From: Rhodohalobacter mucosus
GTDB lineage: Bacteria; Bacteroidota; Rhodothermia; Balneolales; Balneolaceae
NCBI RefSeq assembly: GCF_003150675.1
Contig: NZ_QGGB01000006.1
Location: forward strand, 124,001 to 188,000
DNA length: 64,000 nucleotides
Direction: 5' to 3'
Shown piece by piece: positions 17,693 through 28,224 of this stretch. The notes beneath the pieces are model-generated. The model was given only the letters and a program-made list of their open reading frames with translations, searched no databases and was not told the origin of the DNA. The translations under genes were made by a program, and so were the position numbers. Each line of letters starts with the position of its first letter. The first letter of the stretch is position 1.

Positions 17693-20059
17693 TCAGCGGG
17701 TGCCCGGCACCGGCTCGAGTACCAGTGTATAGGTCGATTTTCGTTGCTCAGGATTTAATTTGATGCGCTCACCGCGCACCCACATCTCCGTGAGGTTATT
17801 GTAGTATGGCGATTTGAAATGGCCAGATGATCCACCGCCGGTCATGAACAAGGAGCCTTTCAGGTTTGATAAATCGTAGATGCCCTGATATCCGGAATTA
17901 TATGCGGCACGAGGAAAATGCGGGGCCTCCTGCAAGCTTACTGCGTTCAAAAAGAGTGACTCAGGCCCGCCCGGCATGGCCACTTCGCGCGAAAAGAGAT
18001 TATCCAGAAACGGCAATCCGGCAAAACCTAGGTGAGGTAGCTTCATGCGATGAGTCGTTCCCCATGCCCAGTCTTCAGGGTCATTGCCAAAAGCTTCTTC
18101 CAGTGCCTGGCGCGTGTCCGTCAACGCGCTGCGGACAAGCTCTGCACAGGTCTCTACTGTCTCTGTAGATTGATCATCACACCAATCGGGCCGTTCTCCG
18201 TTCAGTGCCCGGATGAGCGACAGGTAGCGGCGGTCGCGCCAAGAGGATGGCAGATTGGCCAGTTCATCTGCGATAAGCCTGCGGCTGAGCATCTCCGTCC
18301 AGGTGAGAAAGATCGTCGGTGCGGCAGTGTCGAGGCGAAACCGGTAGTCCCATGCTTGCAGCGTGTCGACAAGGGCGGCATCTGCAGCGTTCTCGGTTTC
18401 TGTATTCAGCAGGAGAGGCACAAGATCACGTGCGACTGGCGACAGAGCATCTTGCTGCATTTTCCGGAAAGTGTCTATGCTGTGCGTTTCGTGCTGGTCC
18501 AACACCTCATGAATTCGCAGGGTACGCCACGGCAAAGCCCAGGAATCGCTCAGGTAGTGCGGATAGTTGTCGCCGATGATACGCTGGTTTGCCGTGACGA
18601 TGCGGCCGCTGCCGGGGTTGATGATGCGTGGATTTTGTTCAAAAGGCAGATAACTCCATTGGTTGTCGTCGATTGGCACGACGTCCACGAAGCGCGCGTG
18701 CCGCTCGGGCCGCTGCGGGATCCTGGCGGCTGTCACGTAGCCGATACTGCCTGCCGTATCAGCCAGGGAAATATTCATGGCCGGAAAGGTAAGGGCTTCG
18801 CTTGCTGTGATCCCTTCCTCAACAGTCTTTGCATGCATTATACGCAGCGGTGTTAACGGGAAACCGCCGAGCTGGTCAAAGGGAACGCCACGGAACTCCT
18901 CGACCACGTCGGTACGGGAGGTGAACGGCGTCACGCCGGGACGCTGCGGGCGAATGCGGCCGCTGGGGGTGGCTCGAATGGTATCGACCTGGTCTGCACC
19001 GAAGCGCACCCGAATGGTGTCTACCCGCTGAATGAAGCTCTCCCAGGGTGCATCCGGGCTCCGGCGGTATCGATCGGGGTCGTCAGGGTGCACTTCAAGA
19101 AGGGCAAGGTCACCGAGATCAATGGAGGCCGTTGTAGCTCCCCAGGAGATCGATCCGTTGTGGCCGACAACGATGCCCGGCAGGCCCGGCATGGTTCCGC
19201 CCGCAGCGGTGCGGTCGCCCACTTGATGATGCTGAAGCTGCCAGGTTCCGGGCAACGTCTGTGCAAGCTGGGGGTCATTGGCCATGAGCGGCAGGCCGCT
19301 CGCGGTATGTTCACCGGAAAGCGTCCAGCTATTGGAAAAAGAGCGCTCCTTAACCGGCATGGTTGCCTGCAGAATTTGAGATGCGTCCGGTTCTTCAATG
19401 ATGGGACGTATGGGCTGGTCGGAGGAATCTAAAAAGTCATAGATCGCAGAATCGGCTTCGGCCCCGGAAATAGTTGCCCTTATCAGTTCTGGCCCTCCGC
19501 CGGCAACTTGGAGAAAAATTTGATAGGTGATGAGAAACGCATCTTGAGGTTGCCACGGCTCTGGATGGACGTGTAAGATCTTCATCTCCGGCGGGCGGCG
19601 GTAAAGCGGCCCCTCCAACCAGTGGTTCACGCCTGCAGCGTAGGCTTCGAGCAGCATTTTTTCATTTTCGGGAATGGCTTCCCAGGAACGTTCCGCATGG
19701 TCTGACCAGTCGAACCAGCGAGCAGACCGGTCAGCCGAAAGGGTGATGGATCCTAACCATTCCGAGAGCCGTCCCTGGCTGGTACGTCGGGTCAGGTCCA
19801 TCTGCCAGAAGCGGTCCTGGGCATGCACGAAACCCTGGGCGAAGTAGAGGTCTCGCTCGGTCGTCGCCTCGATATAGGGGATGCCGTGTTCGGCACGGAT
19901 AATTTCGACCGGTCCGTCAAGACCCTCGGCGGTTAGTGTGCCATTCCACTCTGGCAGTCCGCTGCTTGCCCGCCAGTAGGTGATACCGGTGTAGATTGAA
20001 ATAATCAGGATTACGCTTAGAATAAAAGCGAATAACCATAGGATCAAACGTTTCAGCAT
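17693..20059 (-). CDS. Penicillin acylase family protein (paralogue 1)
   Basis: A 788-residue Ntn hydrolase precursor. An N-terminal signal/anchor helix (residues 5-25) is followed by the alpha-chain region with GIPYIEA and FAQGFVHAQDRFWQMD, then a linker, and the self-cleavage site with nucleophile Ser242 in SNSWTLSGEH. The beta chain carries the conserved GLPLMANDPQL and GLPGIVVGHNGSISWG. The family cleaves amide bonds of penicillins, N-acyl homoserine lactones or other acylated compounds in the periplasm. The C-terminal ~60 residues contain the conserved GGxSGHFKSPYYxNLT block. It lies 78 bp downstream of a second acylase gene on the same strand. The substrate is not predictable here. Confidence 0.93.
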   Translation of the reverse strand: MLKRLILWLFAFILSVILIISIYTGITYWRASSGLPEWNGTLTAEGLDGPVEIIRAEHGIPYIEATTERDLYFAQGFVHAQDRFWQMDLTRRTSQGRLSEWLGSITLSADRSARWFDWSDHAERSWEAIPENEKMLLEAYAAGVNHWLEGPLYRRPPEMKILHVHPEPWQPQDAFLITYQIFLQVAGGGPELIRATISGAEADSAIYDFLDSSDQPIRPIIEEPDASQILQATMPVKERSFSNSWTLSGEHTASGLPLMANDPQLAQTLPGTWQLQHHQVGDRTAAGGTMPGLPGIVVGHNGSISWGATTASIDLGDLALLEVHPDDPDRYRRSPDAPWESFIQRVDTIRVRFGADQVDTIRATPSGRIRPQRPGVTPFTSRTDVVEEFRGVPFDQLGGFPLTPLRIMHAKTVEEGITASEALTFPAMNISLADTAGSIGYVTAARIPQRPERHARFVDVVPIDDNQWSYLPFEQNPRIINPGSGRIVTANQRIIGDNYPHYLSDSWALPWRTLRIHEVLDQHETHSIDTFRKMQQDALSPVARDLVPLLLNTETENAADAALVDTLQAWDYRFRLDTAAPTIFLTWTEMLSRRLIADELANLPSSWRDRRYLSLIRALNGERPDWCDDQSTETVETCAELVRSALTDTRQALEEAFGNDPEDWAWGTTHRMKLPHLGFAGLPFLDNLFSREVAMPGGPESLFLNAVSLQEAPHFPRAAYNSGYQGIYDLSNLKGSLFMTGGGSSGHFKSPYYNNLTEMWVRGERIKLNPEQRKSTYTLVLEPVPGTR

Positions 20060-20137
20060 AGGTTTAACGATTTTCTTTAAAGTATCTCAGGTCAGTGTAT
20101 TGTGGATATTAGCTGTTCAATTCATTCTGTCCCCTCA

Positions 20138-22507
20138 TCACTCCTTGTCAATACCGGGTTGGAGAATCAGCCTGTAGTGTTCTTCGATCTCCTCAGGGTT
20201 TAAGGTGATTCGCTCACCGCGTACCCAGTGCGGGGTCAGGTTATCATAATAGGGCGACTTGAAGTGGCCGGAGACACCGCTGTAGGCCATAAACAACGAC
20301 GCATCCAGGTCGGACAGGTCGTAAATCGCCTGGAAGCTTGGCACCGTCCCAGAGTCCGTCACCGGCAGACGGGCCGTTGGGGTTGCATAGTTATTAAACA
20401 TACCATCGGGCCCGCCCGGCACCGGTGTTTCCCTCGAGAACCAGTTGCGCAGGAGGGGAAAGTTGTCGAAGAGCATGTGTGGCAGCCGGAAGCGTCCGGC
20501 TTGTTCCCATCGCCATCCGTCCGGCTCGGAGCCCATGGACTCCGTAAGCGCGGTGTGGGCCTCCGTCAGCGTCTGCCGAAGGATACGGGCACAGTCCTCA
20601 TTGTCGGTGGTCGTCCGATCGTCACACCAGGCTGCCTTGTCTCCAGCCAATGCAAGGGCTACCGACAAGTAGTTTGCGTGCGTCCAGCCGGAGCCGCGGA
20701 AGGTGAAGCTATCCAGCTCATCCTCGATGATTCGGTTGTTCAGTCGCTCCAACCATGCCATGAAAATCGCCGGAGCGTGGGCATCAAGGGTAAATTTATA
20801 GTCCCACGTTTCGAGCTCGCGCAGCAGCTCCGCCTCATCGTCGCCTGCCGGCTCGGCCTTCAACAGCAAGGGCACCAGGCGGCGGGCGACAGCCGAGAGT
20901 GCGTCCTGCTGCATCGCACGGAAGGTACTTATATCATGTACTTCTTGCTCATTGAGCATCTCATGGATACGCCATGCCCGGTCTGGAAGAGTCCACAAGC
21001 GGCTAAGATAGTGTGGGTAGTCATCGCCGGCGATACGTTGATTTGCGGTGACGATGCGTCCAGACGGCGGGTTGACGAGACGCGGATTCTCACTGAAGGG
21101 GAGGTAGGTGCCGGCGTTGCTATCCTCCGGACCAAATGCCAGTTTGCGAGCGTGCGTTTCGGGCCGATCCGCGATCCGTCCCATTTTCACGTATCCGATG
21201 GAGCCGGCCGTGTCGGCAATGGACAGGTTGAGCGATGGCCCCGGTATCTGCCCGATGGCCTCAATCGCCGCTGAAACAGAGGTGGCGCGCTGGAGATTCA
21301 TCCAGCCTGTCAGATGTGTGCCCGGCAGGTCCACCCCCCAGAAGCGCCACTCCGTGTACAGGGTCGGATCATCGGTCAGGGTGCTGTCCCGGCGAATACC
21401 CAGACGCCCCGTTGGGGTGGTGCGGATGGTATCGATATACGACTCGCCGAAGCGCACGTCAATAGTGTCGACCCGCATGGTGAACCTCTCCCAGGGCGCT
21501 TCGGGGCCTTGGCGATATAGGGAGGGGTCGTCGGGGTGGAGTTCAACGAGGGTTACGTCGACCATGTCAGCGCCGGCAGTCGTAATTCCCCATGCTACCG
21601 CGCCGTTGTGTCCCACGAAAAAACCGGGCAATCCGGGGGCTGTGGCGCCGGCCCCACTTATGCCGGGCGCTTGATGGTGCTGCAGGTGCCAAGTTACGGG
21701 TTGCGTCGGGCTCAGGTGGGGGTCGTTAGCCATGAGCGGATGACCGCTTGACGTGTGGATGCCGGCCAGGGTCCAATTATTGGAGTGAGCCCCGCGCTTG
21801 AAGGGAGAGGTAGCCTGCACATAATATGTACTAGAATCCGACGGCAGAATGGTGGGCACAGGCTGCTCAAAGGGGGCATAGACCTCTTTGATTACCGATG
21901 GTAGGCCAGCCTGATCGATACGTGTACTTAGCAGTTCATCGCCGGGGCGGCTTATGTTCATGTGTACAAAGTACAGCAGCCGCACCGTGTCCTGCGGCCG
22001 CCACTTTTCGGGGTGGACGTGCAGGATCGTCATTTCCGGTGGTCGCCGGTAGTACGGACCCTCCAGCCAGGCATTGACGCCGTCTGCATAGGCGGTGGCC
22101 AGCGTTTGGATTTCATGGGGCAATTTGTCCCAAGCTCGCTCGGCGAGACCGACGAGGTCATCCGCGCGGTTGAGCCGATCGGAGTTGAGCGCAGCAGCCC
22201 CCAGCCACTCCGAGAGCCGCCCCTGGCTGATGCGACGGTTGAAAGCCATCTGCCAGAAGCGGTCCTGGGCATGTACAAAGCCCTGGGCGAAGTAGAGGTC
22301 GCGCTCAGTGGTTGCTTCGATGTAGGGGATGCCGTGCTCGTCGCGCACGATCTCGACGGGGCCGTCGAGGCCCTCGGCGGTTAGTGTGCCGTTCCACTCT
22401 GGCAGCCCGCTGCTTGCCCGCCAGTAGGTGATACCGGCGTAGGCTGCGACCAAAATAATCAGGGTTAAAACGGCAGCCAAACTCCAAATTAGTATACGCT
22501 TGATCAT
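20138..22507 (-). CDS. Penicillin acylase family protein (paralogue 2)
   Basis: A 789-residue paralogue of the next gene with the same layout: N-terminal hydrophobic anchor (residues 5-25), HGIPYIEATTERDLYFAQGF, nucleophile Ser242 in HSNNWTLAGIH, GHPLMANDPHL and GLPGFFVGHNGAVAWG. The nucleophile falls at exactly the same residue number as in paralogue 1. Residues about 24-85 are almost identical between the two, while the rest is clearly diverged, and the DNA of this gene looks richer in G+C. The pair therefore comes from tandem duplication with later exchange at the 5' end. It probably starts the acylase transcription unit. A 536-bp gap separates it from the RND genes. Confidence 0.93.
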   Translation of the reverse strand: MIKRILIWSLAAVLTLIILVAAYAGITYWRASSGLPEWNGTLTAEGLDGPVEIVRDEHGIPYIEATTERDLYFAQGFVHAQDRFWQMAFNRRISQGRLSEWLGAAALNSDRLNRADDLVGLAERAWDKLPHEIQTLATAYADGVNAWLEGPYYRRPPEMTILHVHPEKWRPQDTVRLLYFVHMNISRPGDELLSTRIDQAGLPSVIKEVYAPFEQPVPTILPSDSSTYYVQATSPFKRGAHSNNWTLAGIHTSSGHPLMANDPHLSPTQPVTWHLQHHQAPGISGAGATAPGLPGFFVGHNGAVAWGITTAGADMVDVTLVELHPDDPSLYRQGPEAPWERFTMRVDTIDVRFGESYIDTIRTTPTGRLGIRRDSTLTDDPTLYTEWRFWGVDLPGTHLTGWMNLQRATSVSAAIEAIGQIPGPSLNLSIADTAGSIGYVKMGRIADRPETHARKLAFGPEDSNAGTYLPFSENPRLVNPPSGRIVTANQRIAGDDYPHYLSRLWTLPDRAWRIHEMLNEQEVHDISTFRAMQQDALSAVARRLVPLLLKAEPAGDDEAELLRELETWDYKFTLDAHAPAIFMAWLERLNNRIIEDELDSFTFRGSGWTHANYLSVALALAGDKAAWCDDRTTTDNEDCARILRQTLTEAHTALTESMGSEPDGWRWEQAGRFRLPHMLFDNFPLLRNWFSRETPVPGGPDGMFNNYATPTARLPVTDSGTVPSFQAIYDLSDLDASLFMAYSGVSGHFKSPYYDNLTPHWVRGERITLNPEEIEEHYRLILQPGIDKE

Positions 22508-23043
22508 GGGTTTTAATAGTTTTTTATGTACAGATCCCGATATTCGTCTGCAGCAAATACTTTGTAGGTATCAGTATGGCACATGCTAAGACCAGCTATT
22601 AAATGTTGTTTCCGCCGGTCATTCGTATCCTGGAATCGATTTCATTTCGCCTTCTTTAACTGTTAGAGTGCCGAAATCGAACTATGCAGATAATTGCGCA
22701 CTTCATTGAGCACAGATCGAATCTCATCAAAATCCGATGACTCCGTATTATTGTAGTTCCGGAAGAACTGTTTTGACAAACGGTGCTTTGTGGCCGGGCG
22801 GCCGGGCTGATTCGCAGCAGAATCTGCTGATATCCTGACAGATTTCGAGTGATCCTGAAATCTCCCGGAAATCTGTCTAAGACGTAGTTTCTCCGGAATG
22901 AATTTATCATTATGAGTCACTTTTATGAATAGACTGCTTTTCAAATACCAGGGACAGAAAATCTGGTAAATATTTTTAGAAATGGCAAGTCATGTAGTAT
23001 CAAAAAGAAAGAGGGGGCTATCTGTAAAAAGGCAGGTTATAGC
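22508..23043. other. 536-bp gap, no confident gene
   Basis: A minus-strand open frame from a TTG at 22944 to 22663 would encode 93 residues with a GRPATKHRLSKQFFRNY stretch and a helical tail. It has no ribosome-binding site and its first half does not look protein-like, so I do not call it. No repeats, terminator or RNA gene is evident. The gap probably contains the promoter of the acylase pair. Confidence 0.45.
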
Positions 23044-26000
23044 TCAGGATACCTTTAATCCTGACTTAACATCCTCCAAAATAAGGTAGAGGCAAGGCAC
23101 AATCGCCAGAATTATGGCCGTGGCGAACACAATTCCAAAACCGAGGGAGATCGCCATCGGTATCAGCTGACGCGCCTGATTGGAGGTCTCCAGAATGATC
23201 GGCGTCAATCCGCCAAAGGTGGTCAGGGTGGTCAGAAGGATCGGGCGGAAACGGCGCAGGCCTGCTTCATGTATGGCTTTGTATGCATTCTGCATTTTTC
23301 GTTTTCGGTTCGCATAGTCCACCATGATAATGGAGTCGTTAAGCACTACCCCCGAAAGTGCAATGATCCCCATCAGGCTTACAAGCGAGAGATCGTAGCC
23401 CAGAAGAATGTGCCCGATAACGGCTCCCACAATTCCAAACGGAATGGCTCCCATTATAATGAGCGGCTGAGAATAGTTCCTGAACGCTATTGCGAGCAGG
23501 GTATAGATAATGAGCAGTGCCATGCCAAAATTTCCCCAGAGCGATTGCGTGCTCTCACGCATGTCTGCCTGGCTTCCTTCAAAAGACCAGGTAAGCCCCG
23601 GATATTCAGCGCTGAGTCGGGGCAGGATATCGGCTTCGATGGCGTCAAGTACCTGACCTACGGTGTTGGCCGGTTCAGCATCCATGCCAACCGATACCAC
23701 GCGTCGACCGTCACGCCGGTTGATGCTGGTGAACGCTTCACCGCGGTTTAATTCTGCAATTTCCGGAAGAGGCACGGTGGTACCCTGAGGCGTTTCGATA
23801 AGAAACTCTTCCAGGTTATAGAGGTCTTTACGCTCCTCCCGGGGCAGCTTTACGCGCACCTCCACCTCGTTGGTGCCGCGAAGCTGACGAAGGGCCAGGG
23901 CACCGAAAAAAGCATCGCGAAGCTGCATTCCTACATCCGCAGGTGTAAGGCCCAGCATCGCTGCCTCAGGGAGTAGACGATAATCGAACTGTGTTTTGCC
24001 ACGGTTGAAATTATCGGAAACATCGCGGGTAGTCTCAAATCGCTGTACCTCCTCCATGAACGCAAGGCTGGCTTCCTCGAGAGTGGAGGTATTGGCATGA
24101 CTCAGGTCTACCACGATATCCTGCTGATACCCGCCGGGGCCGCGCTCCGCTTCAAAGGTCACCTGGTCAACACCCTCAATCTGATCAAGTCCCGTACGCC
24201 AGATTTCTATAAGTTCGTTGGCGGTCATATCCCGCTCGTCGGGGGGACGCATTACGATCTCGACATCAATAAAATTCTGGCCGCGGATGTTGGTTTTTAT
24301 CCCCTCAGCGACTTCAAAAAGATTGTTTTCATTAAAAAGGCGGTATGTCGATTCCGTGATTCGTGCCGCGACCACTTCAGCCTGATCGATCGTGGTACCC
24401 ACCGGCAGGCGGACTCCCGCTTCAATTTCATTGGCAGCCTGCTCAGGCATCAGAATCATACCCATATGGTCACTGTACCCGTATCCGCCGATCACAAACA
24501 GGAGGGTTACCGCAGATGTGAGCGTGATATACCGGTTGCGAAGACAGAAGTCAAGAAATGTGCGGTACCTGGTATTGATAAATTCACTCACTTTATTGGA
24601 GAAAAGCTGCTGAACACGGAACAGGCGGTCACCTATTTTGGTCCGTCCGTTCTTTTTTGTGTGAGCAAGATGTGCCGGAAGGATAAAGAGTGCTTCAAAA
24701 AGAGAAACGGCCAGAACAACTATGACAACCGCCGGCAGAGGCCACCAGTACTTTCCGGTTGTACCCGGCATAAAAAGAAGGGGAGTAAAGGCGATAATAT
24801 TGGTAAGGATACTGAAGGTAACGGGTTTGCTCATCTCCCTGGCGCCTGCAATGGCTGCATCCAGAAAATTGTATCCTTTCTGCCTGTATTCATAGATATT
24901 CTCGCCCACCACAATCGCATCGTCTACCACAATTCCAAGTACCACCAGAAAACCGAACATGGAGATCATGTTGATGCTGATCCCAAGGCCGGGCAGAAAA
25001 AGCATGGCACCGATAAAGGAGATTGACATTCCCATCATTACCCAGAAAGCCAGCCTGTACTCCAGAAACAGGGAGAGGATCAGCAGTACGATAAAGATAG
25101 CCAGAATGCCGTTTTCGGTGAGCAGTGAGAGCCGGCGGCTGTATTCTTCCGCATCGTTGCTGTCCACCCTGTACTGAACGCCGGGCGGGAAGTTCTGCTG
25201 TGCACGGTCGAGTACCGCAATGGCGGCTTCTTCGATGGCCAGGGGCGACTGGTCACCGATTCGGGAAATACTGATATCGACGGTAGGCTGACGGTTAAAC
25301 TGGCCGTGGCCGCTGCCCTCGTCAAACCCGTCTCGGATCTGGGCAATGTCACCCAGCTGAATGGTACCGCCATCCTGAGTGGTAATAATATTAATTCGAG
25401 AATACTCTTCGGCAATCTGCCGGCGCTCCTGCAGCCGCAGCAAAATTTCACCTGACTCTGTTTCAACGGCTCCGGCCGGGATATCCTGGCTTGATTGACC
25501 CACAAGCGCGGCAATTTCGCCAAGTGTAAGGTCATATTCCTGCAGCACAGTGCGGGGTATTTCGATGTGGGTCATATAATCGGGTACATTGCCGATAGCC
25601 ACCTGAGTGATATTCGGATCGTTCAGGAGCTGGTCGCGCACCTGCTCAGCTGTTCTGCGAAGTTCCATAATCTCTGCATCTCCGTAGATACCGATGCTGA
25701 GCACTTCCCGCTGGTTCGATTGCAGCCGTACTTCAGGTTCTTCAATGTCGTCCGGGAATGTGGTAATCCGGTTCACCGCCTGGTCGATATCCTGAAAGGC
25801 CTGCATTCGTTCAGCACCCGGAACCAGCTCAATGGTCACCGTTCCACTGCCTTCACCGGCTTCAGAAGTAATTTCCCGGATACCGTCCACACCGCGAACG
25901 GCCTCCTCGACGGGACGCAAAATTCCCTGCTCTACTTCAGCGGGGGCAGATCCGGGATACTGCACCGAGACTTCCACCACATCGAGCAGAAATTCGGGGT

Positions 26001-26172
26001 ACACTTCCTTCTGGACCGTATAGGCAGCCCAAAACCCTCCAGCAAGAAGGATAATCATGATCAAATTGGCTGCAACAGGGTGTTTTGCCATCCACGCAAT
26101 TGCCCCTGAATGGGAAACCTCCGGGAGATCCGGATCCTGTTGGCTTGATGTGTCCTGAGTTTCTTGATCCAT
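23044..26172 (-). CDS. RND-family efflux permease (AcrB/MdtB-like)
   Basis: A 1042-residue inner-membrane pump. The usual two-fold repeat is visible: TM1 near residues 35-50, porter domain, TM2-6 (about 350-490) containing [20 protein letters not shown] with the paired Asp of the proton relay, then the second porter and TM8-12 (about 870-1030) ending [19 protein letters not shown]. Such pumps export hydrophobic or acylated compounds together with an adaptor and an outer-membrane channel. The start overlaps the adaptor stop (TAATG). No TolC-type gene is in the window, so a distant channel must serve. The C-terminal sequence is the parent-like match of the relic at 17363-17675. Confidence 0.95.
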   Translation of the reverse strand: MDQETQDTSSQQDPDLPEVSHSGAIAWMAKHPVAANLIMIILLAGGFWAAYTVQKEVYPEFLLDVVEVSVQYPGSAPAEVEQGILRPVEEAVRGVDGIREITSEAGEGSGTVTIELVPGAERMQAFQDIDQAVNRITTFPDDIEEPEVRLQSNQREVLSIGIYGDAEIMELRRTAEQVRDQLLNDPNITQVAIGNVPDYMTHIEIPRTVLQEYDLTLGEIAALVGQSSQDIPAGAVETESGEILLRLQERRQIAEEYSRINIITTQDGGTIQLGDIAQIRDGFDEGSGHGQFNRQPTVDISISRIGDQSPLAIEEAAIAVLDRAQQNFPPGVQYRVDSNDAEEYSRRLSLLTENGILAIFIVLLILSLFLEYRLAFWVMMGMSISFIGAMLFLPGLGISINMISMFGFLVVLGIVVDDAIVVGENIYEYRQKGYNFLDAAIAGAREMSKPVTFSILTNIIAFTPLLFMPGTTGKYWWPLPAVVIVVLAVSLFEALFILPAHLAHTKKNGRTKIGDRLFRVQQLFSNKVSEFINTRYRTFLDFCLRNRYITLTSAVTLLFVIGGYGYSDHMGMILMPEQAANEIEAGVRLPVGTTIDQAEVVAARITESTYRLFNENNLFEVAEGIKTNIRGQNFIDVEIVMRPPDERDMTANELIEIWRTGLDQIEGVDQVTFEAERGPGGYQQDIVVDLSHANTSTLEEASLAFMEEVQRFETTRDVSDNFNRGKTQFDYRLLPEAAMLGLTPADVGMQLRDAFFGALALRQLRGTNEVEVRVKLPREERKDLYNLEEFLIETPQGTTVPLPEIAELNRGEAFTSINRRDGRRVVSVGMDAEPANTVGQVLDAIEADILPRLSAEYPGLTWSFEGSQADMRESTQSLWGNFGMALLIIYTLLAIAFRNYSQPLIIMGAIPFGIVGAVIGHILLGYDLSLVSLMGIIALSGVVLNDSIIMVDYANRKRKMQNAYKAIHEAGLRRFRPILLTTLTTFGGLTPIILETSNQARQLIPMAISLGFGIVFATAIILAIVPCLYLILEDVKSGLKVS

Positions 26173-27362
26173 TACTCTGCAGTCATAATGGTTTCAGGCT
26201 GGCTGTCGGCGCTGCCCGAAAGCTGAAGCGGCGCACCCTGACGTACCGATGCAAGACTGGTGGTTACAATACGTTCGCCGTCGTTGATTCCGTCGGATAT
26301 GTAGGCATAAGTGGCATCCGAAAAAACGACCTCAACCGTACGGATATCAAGCCGTCCGTCGTCCATCACCCATACGGTGTCATCCTGACGGAGATGATCG
26401 CGGTTGATGCGAACTACATTCTCCAGGGGGCGTGTCTCAATCTCTGTTTCAATATACGATCCGATGATCAGCGGAAAACTCCGGTTTTCGTCGTCATAGT
26501 AACCCAGCGGGTCGTCCACGCGGATCAATACCCGCGCCAGGCGCGTCTGCGGTGTAAGGGATGCCTGCATATTTTCCACCGTTCCGTTTCTGTACACGCC
26601 TTGCGGCCAGGAACTGCGATTTCGCAATCTGGCAGCGGGATTGTCGGAATCGCTGAACGGAATCCGACTCAGATCGCCCGGTTTTACCAGTGCTGATATG
26701 CGAAAGGCATCCGCTGCTACCAGGCGGCCCAGATCCTCACCCGCAGAAACCTGAGACCCTATGTTCACCAGTCTATCCAAGATATGGGCGTCAAACGGGG
26801 CGCGAATGGTAGTACGCTCCAGATCGAGCATCGCCTGCTCAACGGCGGCCTCGGCGGATTCAACCTCTGCGCGGACGCGTGTCAGTTGCGGCTGCCTCAG
26901 CACAAGCGCCTTGTTGGCAGCCGAAAGGGTATCGTCAAACTGCTCATATTCGCGCCGTGCAACTTCCTGCTGACCCATTTCGATCATCAGGTCAGCCTGA
27001 GCCTGGCTCAGCAGGCTACGGCTCTGCTGCAGTGCAGCTTCATAATCCGATGGGTCAATCCGGAGTAAAACCTCGCCTGCACGTACGAATCCGCCCGGTT
27101 TAAAATTTTCAGACCGGTAAATCACCTCTCCGTTAACCCTGGGCCTTAGCCATACTTCATCCCGGGCCTCTACGGTTCCCATAGCCGTAATCAAGGGGGT
27201 GTAGGTGCCCGTTTCAGCTGTAAAGGTTTGAACCAGCATCGGCGTTTCACGGGTGTTGTTCGACTGGGACGCTGTGGGTTCTGTATTGAAAATCAGGACG
27301 ATGAGTGCAGCCCCTGCAATCAAAATAGTGCCGCAGATAAGGACGGTTTTTTTCAGATTCAT
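26172..27362 (-). CDS. RND periplasmic adaptor (membrane fusion protein)
   Basis: A 396-residue HlyD/AcrA-type adaptor. An N-terminal anchor helix (residues 5-25, no lipobox) is followed by a lipoyl half-motif [20 protein letters not shown] (about 70-90). A helical hairpin spans about 100-185 ([19 protein letters not shown] through [15 protein letters not shown]). The second lipoyl half is [20 protein letters not shown], and then come beta-barrel and membrane-proximal domains. It bridges the RND permease and an outer-membrane channel. The stop and the permease start share TAATG, implying translational coupling. The upstream region (27363-27610) is a plain gap of about 240 bp before the tandem repeats. 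Confidence 0.94.
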   Translation of the reverse strand: MNLKKTVLICGTILIAGAALIVLIFNTEPTASQSNNTRETPMLVQTFTAETGTYTPLITAMGTVEARDEVWLRPRVNGEVIYRSENFKPGGFVRAGEVLLRIDPSDYEAALQQSRSLLSQAQADLMIEMGQQEVARREYEQFDDTLSAANKALVLRQPQLTRVRAEVESAEAAVEQAMLDLERTTIRAPFDAHILDRLVNIGSQVSAGEDLGRLVAADAFRISALVKPGDLSRIPFSDSDNPAARLRNRSSWPQGVYRNGTVENMQASLTPQTRLARVLIRVDDPLGYYDDENRSFPLIIGSYIETEIETRPLENVVRINRDHLRQDDTVWVMDDGRLDIRTVEVVFSDATYAYISDGINDGERIVTTSLASVRQGAPLQLSGSADSQPETIMTAE

Positions 27363-27857
27363 ACTCTGTAATTGTATTTGGGCGCCGGATACGGTTCATA
27401 CATATTGAATTGAATGAACCCGGCATGTGGCGTGATAACTGGTTAATTAACTGAAGCAGGGGGTTGATCGTTCGATGGGAATACCGTTTAAACGCTGAAA
27501 AGGGGCTGAAGTAAGCAGCATTGATATAATTTTACATCCGTAGATTCCGGAGTGGCTACCCATCTTCAACACCTGCGTTTTTTTAGGCAATTGACTTACT
27601 CAGGCGGCGCGGGAAGGTCCAGAATTTTATTCGGGATTTTCGTGCGCCGCCGCTTTCCCCATCGGGCTTTGTGATCCCGACCGCAGCTCAGGCGAGCCTG
27701 ACGAGCCGTAGCGGAGTGGAGCTCATTTTTTGAACCCGCCGAATGGCTGCAAATCCCCCAACGTTTAAAATTGGAAAATCCACGCCAAAACCCCTCGACA
27801 ACAATCCGGGCGTTGATCAAAATCCGGGCTCGGGGTCAGGATGGGCGCTTCATCCTA

Positions 27858-27903
27858 CCCCGGGTTCCACCCGGGGCTATTGATGTGTAACGCCTCCGGC
27901 GTT
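27858..27903. repeat. Two-hairpin element in repeat copy 1
   Basis: Hairpin 1 is CCCCGGG-TTCCA-CCCGGGG (27858-27876). It is followed by CTATTGATGTGT and hairpin 2 AACGCC-TCC-GGCGTT (27889-27903). The order (C-rich hairpin, CTAyyGAT, small hairpin with a TCC loop) is the same as in the elements at 10.3 and 10.55 kb, although the stem sequences differ. Confidence 0.7.
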
Positions 27904-28178
27904 TGAAGCAAGAGGTCTGCTCCGAGGGAGCGGGAAGGTCCAGAATTTTGATTGGCATTTTCGTGCGCCGCCGCTTTCCCTATCAGGCCTAGTCATCCCG
28001 ACCGCAGCTCGGGCGAGCTTGACGAGCCGGAGCGGAGTGGAGCTCATTTTTTGAACCCGCCGAATGGCGGGAAATCCCCCAACGATTCATTTGGATAATC
28101 CACGCCAAAAACCCCTCGACAACAATCCGGGCGTTGATCAAAATCCGGGCTCGGGGTCAGGATGGGCGCTTCATCCTA

Positions 28179-28224
28179 CCCCGGGTTCCACCCGGGGCTA
28201 TTGATGTGTAACGCCTCCGGCGTT
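28179..28224. repeat. Two-hairpin element in repeat copy 2
   Basis: Identical to 27858-27903 and exactly 321 bp downstream. It is absent from the truncated third unit. Confidence 0.7.

Noticed and set aside
20228-21274. 348-codon plus-strand frame
   Set aside because: Antisense shadow within the acylase gene on the opposite strand.
22663-22944. 93-codon minus-strand frame with GRPATK motif
   Set aside because: TTG start without ribosome-binding site, and the first half is not protein-like. Kept only as a remark in the gap entry.
24097-25026. 309-codon plus-strand frame
   Set aside because: Antisense shadow of the RND permease gene, with low-complexity basic composition and no homology to known proteins.
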